NCBI GenBank assembly: GCA_030424705.1
Contig: JAUHWJ010000128.1
Location: 1-6,233, forward strand
From: Alphaproteobacteria bacterium
Lineage (GTDB): Bacteria; Pseudomonadota; Alphaproteobacteria; Rhodobacterales; Rhodobacteraceae
DNA length: 6,233 nt
Direction: 5' to 3'
Part shown: one piece after another, positions 5,150-6,233 of the stretch
Numbering within the stretch: position 1 is the stretch's first letter
Layout of the letters: every line of letters starts with the position of its first letter
Notes under the pieces: generated by a model
Told to the model about the DNA's origin: nothing
Seen by the model: only the letters and a program-made list of their open reading frames with translations
The model's database searches: none
Position numbers and translations under genes: made by a program

Positions 5150-6233
5150 CTATTGCAGCACGAACTCCGCATGGAGCGCGCCCGCGGCCTTCACCGCGGC
5201 CAGGATGTCGATCATCTGCCGCGTCGAGACGCCAAGCGCGTTGAGCCCCTCGACGAGATTGGCGAGCGAGACGCTCTCCGGCAGGATCGCGAAACCCTCG
5301 CCGGGCTGTTCGTCTATCGCCACGTCCGTGCGGGGAACGACGACCGTCTCGCCCTCCCCGAACGGGCTCGGCTGCGAGACGACGGGCGCCTCGCGGACCC
5401 GGAGCGTGAGATCGCCCTGCGCGACGGCGACGCGGCTGATGCGCACCTCGTCCCCGAGGACGATCGTGCCGGAGCGCTGGTCGATCACCACGCGGGCCTT
5501 CTGCGCGCTGTCGACCAGCAGGTTCTCGATGCGGGCGATGGTTTCGGCGGCGCCTGCAACCTGGATCTGCGCCGATTCGATCACCACGGTTCCGCTGTCC
5601 TGCATCCGCGCGACGCGCCCGCCAAGGCTGCGGTTGATCGCCGCCGCGATGCGGGAGGCGGTCGTGAAATCCGGGTCGCGGAGGGCGAGGCGGAGATCCT
5701 CGATCTGGGCAAGGTCGAAGTCGATCTCGCGCTCGATCCGCGCCCCGTCGGGGATCGTGCCGCCGGTCGGCACGCCGCGGGTGATCGAGGCGGCCTCCCC
5801 CTCCACCTGCACGCCTCCGGCGAGGACGGGGCCTTGCGCGACGGCGTAGATGCCGCCATCCGCCGCGTTGAGCGGCGTCATGATCAGCGTCCCGCCGCGG
5901 AGCGACGATGCGTCGCCGATCGCGGAGACGGAGACGTCGATCCGCCGCCCGGCGCGGGCGAAGGGCGGCAGCTCCGCGGTGACCAGAACCGCCGCGACGT
6001 TCTTGGGCCGGAACTGCTCCCCCGTCACGTTCACGCCGAGCCGCTCCAGCAGGTTGGAGAGCGCCTCCTCCGTGAACGGCGAGTTGCGGATGCCGTCCCC
6101 CGTCCCCGGCAGGCCGACGACGAGGCCGTAGCCCACGAGATCGTTCCCCCGCACCCCGTCGAACTCCACGAGATCCTTGATGCGGATATCGGCGGCGACA
6201 GGCGCCGCCGCGAGAAAGGCGGCGGCGAGGAGC
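5150..6233 (-). CDS. flgI: Flagellar P-ring protein FlgI (first codons outside window)
   Basis: FlgI is secreted to the periplasm, where it forms the P ring, the peptidoglycan bushing around the flagellar rod. About 360 codons are visible, close to the full family length of about 365-370. The frame is open to the right edge: the upstream residues LLAAAFLAAAPVAA are the end of a Sec signal peptide, with mature protein starting near DIRIKDLVEF, so only a few signal-peptide codons with the start are missing. The GTG at 6169 falls inside the mature domain (VEFDGVRGND) and is not the start. Family signatures include GYGLVVGLPGTGDG, RPKNVAAVLVTAELPPFARA, SLRGGTLIMTPL, GTIVLGDEVRISRVAVAQG and the end NALGVSTRQMIDILAAVKAAGAL. 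No Cys is present in the visible part, so the disulfide of enteric FlgI is absent. It converges on fliG across a 75-base spacer. Confidence 0.98.
   Translation of the reverse strand, partial: LLAAAFLAAAPVAADIRIKDLVEFDGVRGNDLVGYGLVVGLPGTGDGIRNSPFTEEALSNLLERLGVNVTGEQFRPKNVAAVLVTAELPPFARAGRRIDVSVSAIGDASSLRGGTLIMTPLNAADGGIYAVAQGPVLAGGVQVEGEAASITRGVPTGGTIPDGARIEREIDFDLAQIEDLRLALRDPDFTTASRIAAAINRSLGGRVARMQDSGTVVIESAQIQVAGAAETIARIENLLVDSAQKARVVIDQRSGTIVLGDEVRISRVAVAQGDLTLRVREAPVVSQPSPFGEGETVVVPRTDVAIDEQPGEGFAILPESVSLANLVEGLNALGVSTRQMIDILAAVKAAGALHAEFVLQ

Noticed and set aside
6167..6169. GTG as the start of flgI
   Set aside because: The frame continues upstream through DIRIKDL and a signal-peptide core to the window edge; a start here would remove the secretion signal needed by a periplasmic protein.

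Overview
The window is a GC-rich (clearly above 60% G+C) piece of a flagellar gene cluster. The protein sequences and the layout point to an alphaproteobacterium, most likely in or near the Rhodobacterales. That placement is an inference from the style of FliP, FliN and FlgI and from a fliL/fliF divergent pair; the window holds no rRNA or other marker to prove it.

Layout: (1) positions 1-342, minus strand, the first 114 codons of fliL, which runs off the left edge. (2) 343-651, a divergent intergenic region of about 310 bases with an AT-rich island, several short repeats and weak candidate promoter elements, but no convincing gene. (3) 652-5074, plus strand, five tightly packed genes: fliF (MS ring), fliH (export ATPase regulator), fliN (C-ring switch), fliP (export gate) and fliG (rotor/torque protein). 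Three of the four junctions are ATGA stop/start overlaps and the fourth gap is 4 bases, so this is almost certainly one translationally coupled operon. (4) 5075-5149, a short convergent spacer with a strong GC hairpin plus T-run terminator. (5) 5150-6233, minus strand, flgI (P ring), whose first few signal-peptide codons lie beyond the right edge.

Together the genes build the core of the basal body. FliF forms the inner-membrane ring, FliG sits on the FliF C-terminus, and FliN completes the bottom of the C ring and docks FliH, which brings the export ATPase to the gate of which FliP is a part. FliL is a membrane protein around the stator/rotor, and FlgI forms the periplasmic P ring around the rod.

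Points worth a second look: the order F-H-N-P-G, with fliG at the end rather than next to fliF and with no fliO, fliM or fliI in between; a 16-base exact repeat spanning both the fliH/fliN and fliP/fliG junctions; a FliG with a longer N-terminus and a small insertion in the torque domain but with all key charged positions kept; and the repeat-rich divergent promoter region. I found no mobile element, CRISPR, RNA gene or clearly new system; this is a mostly conventional flagellar locus.
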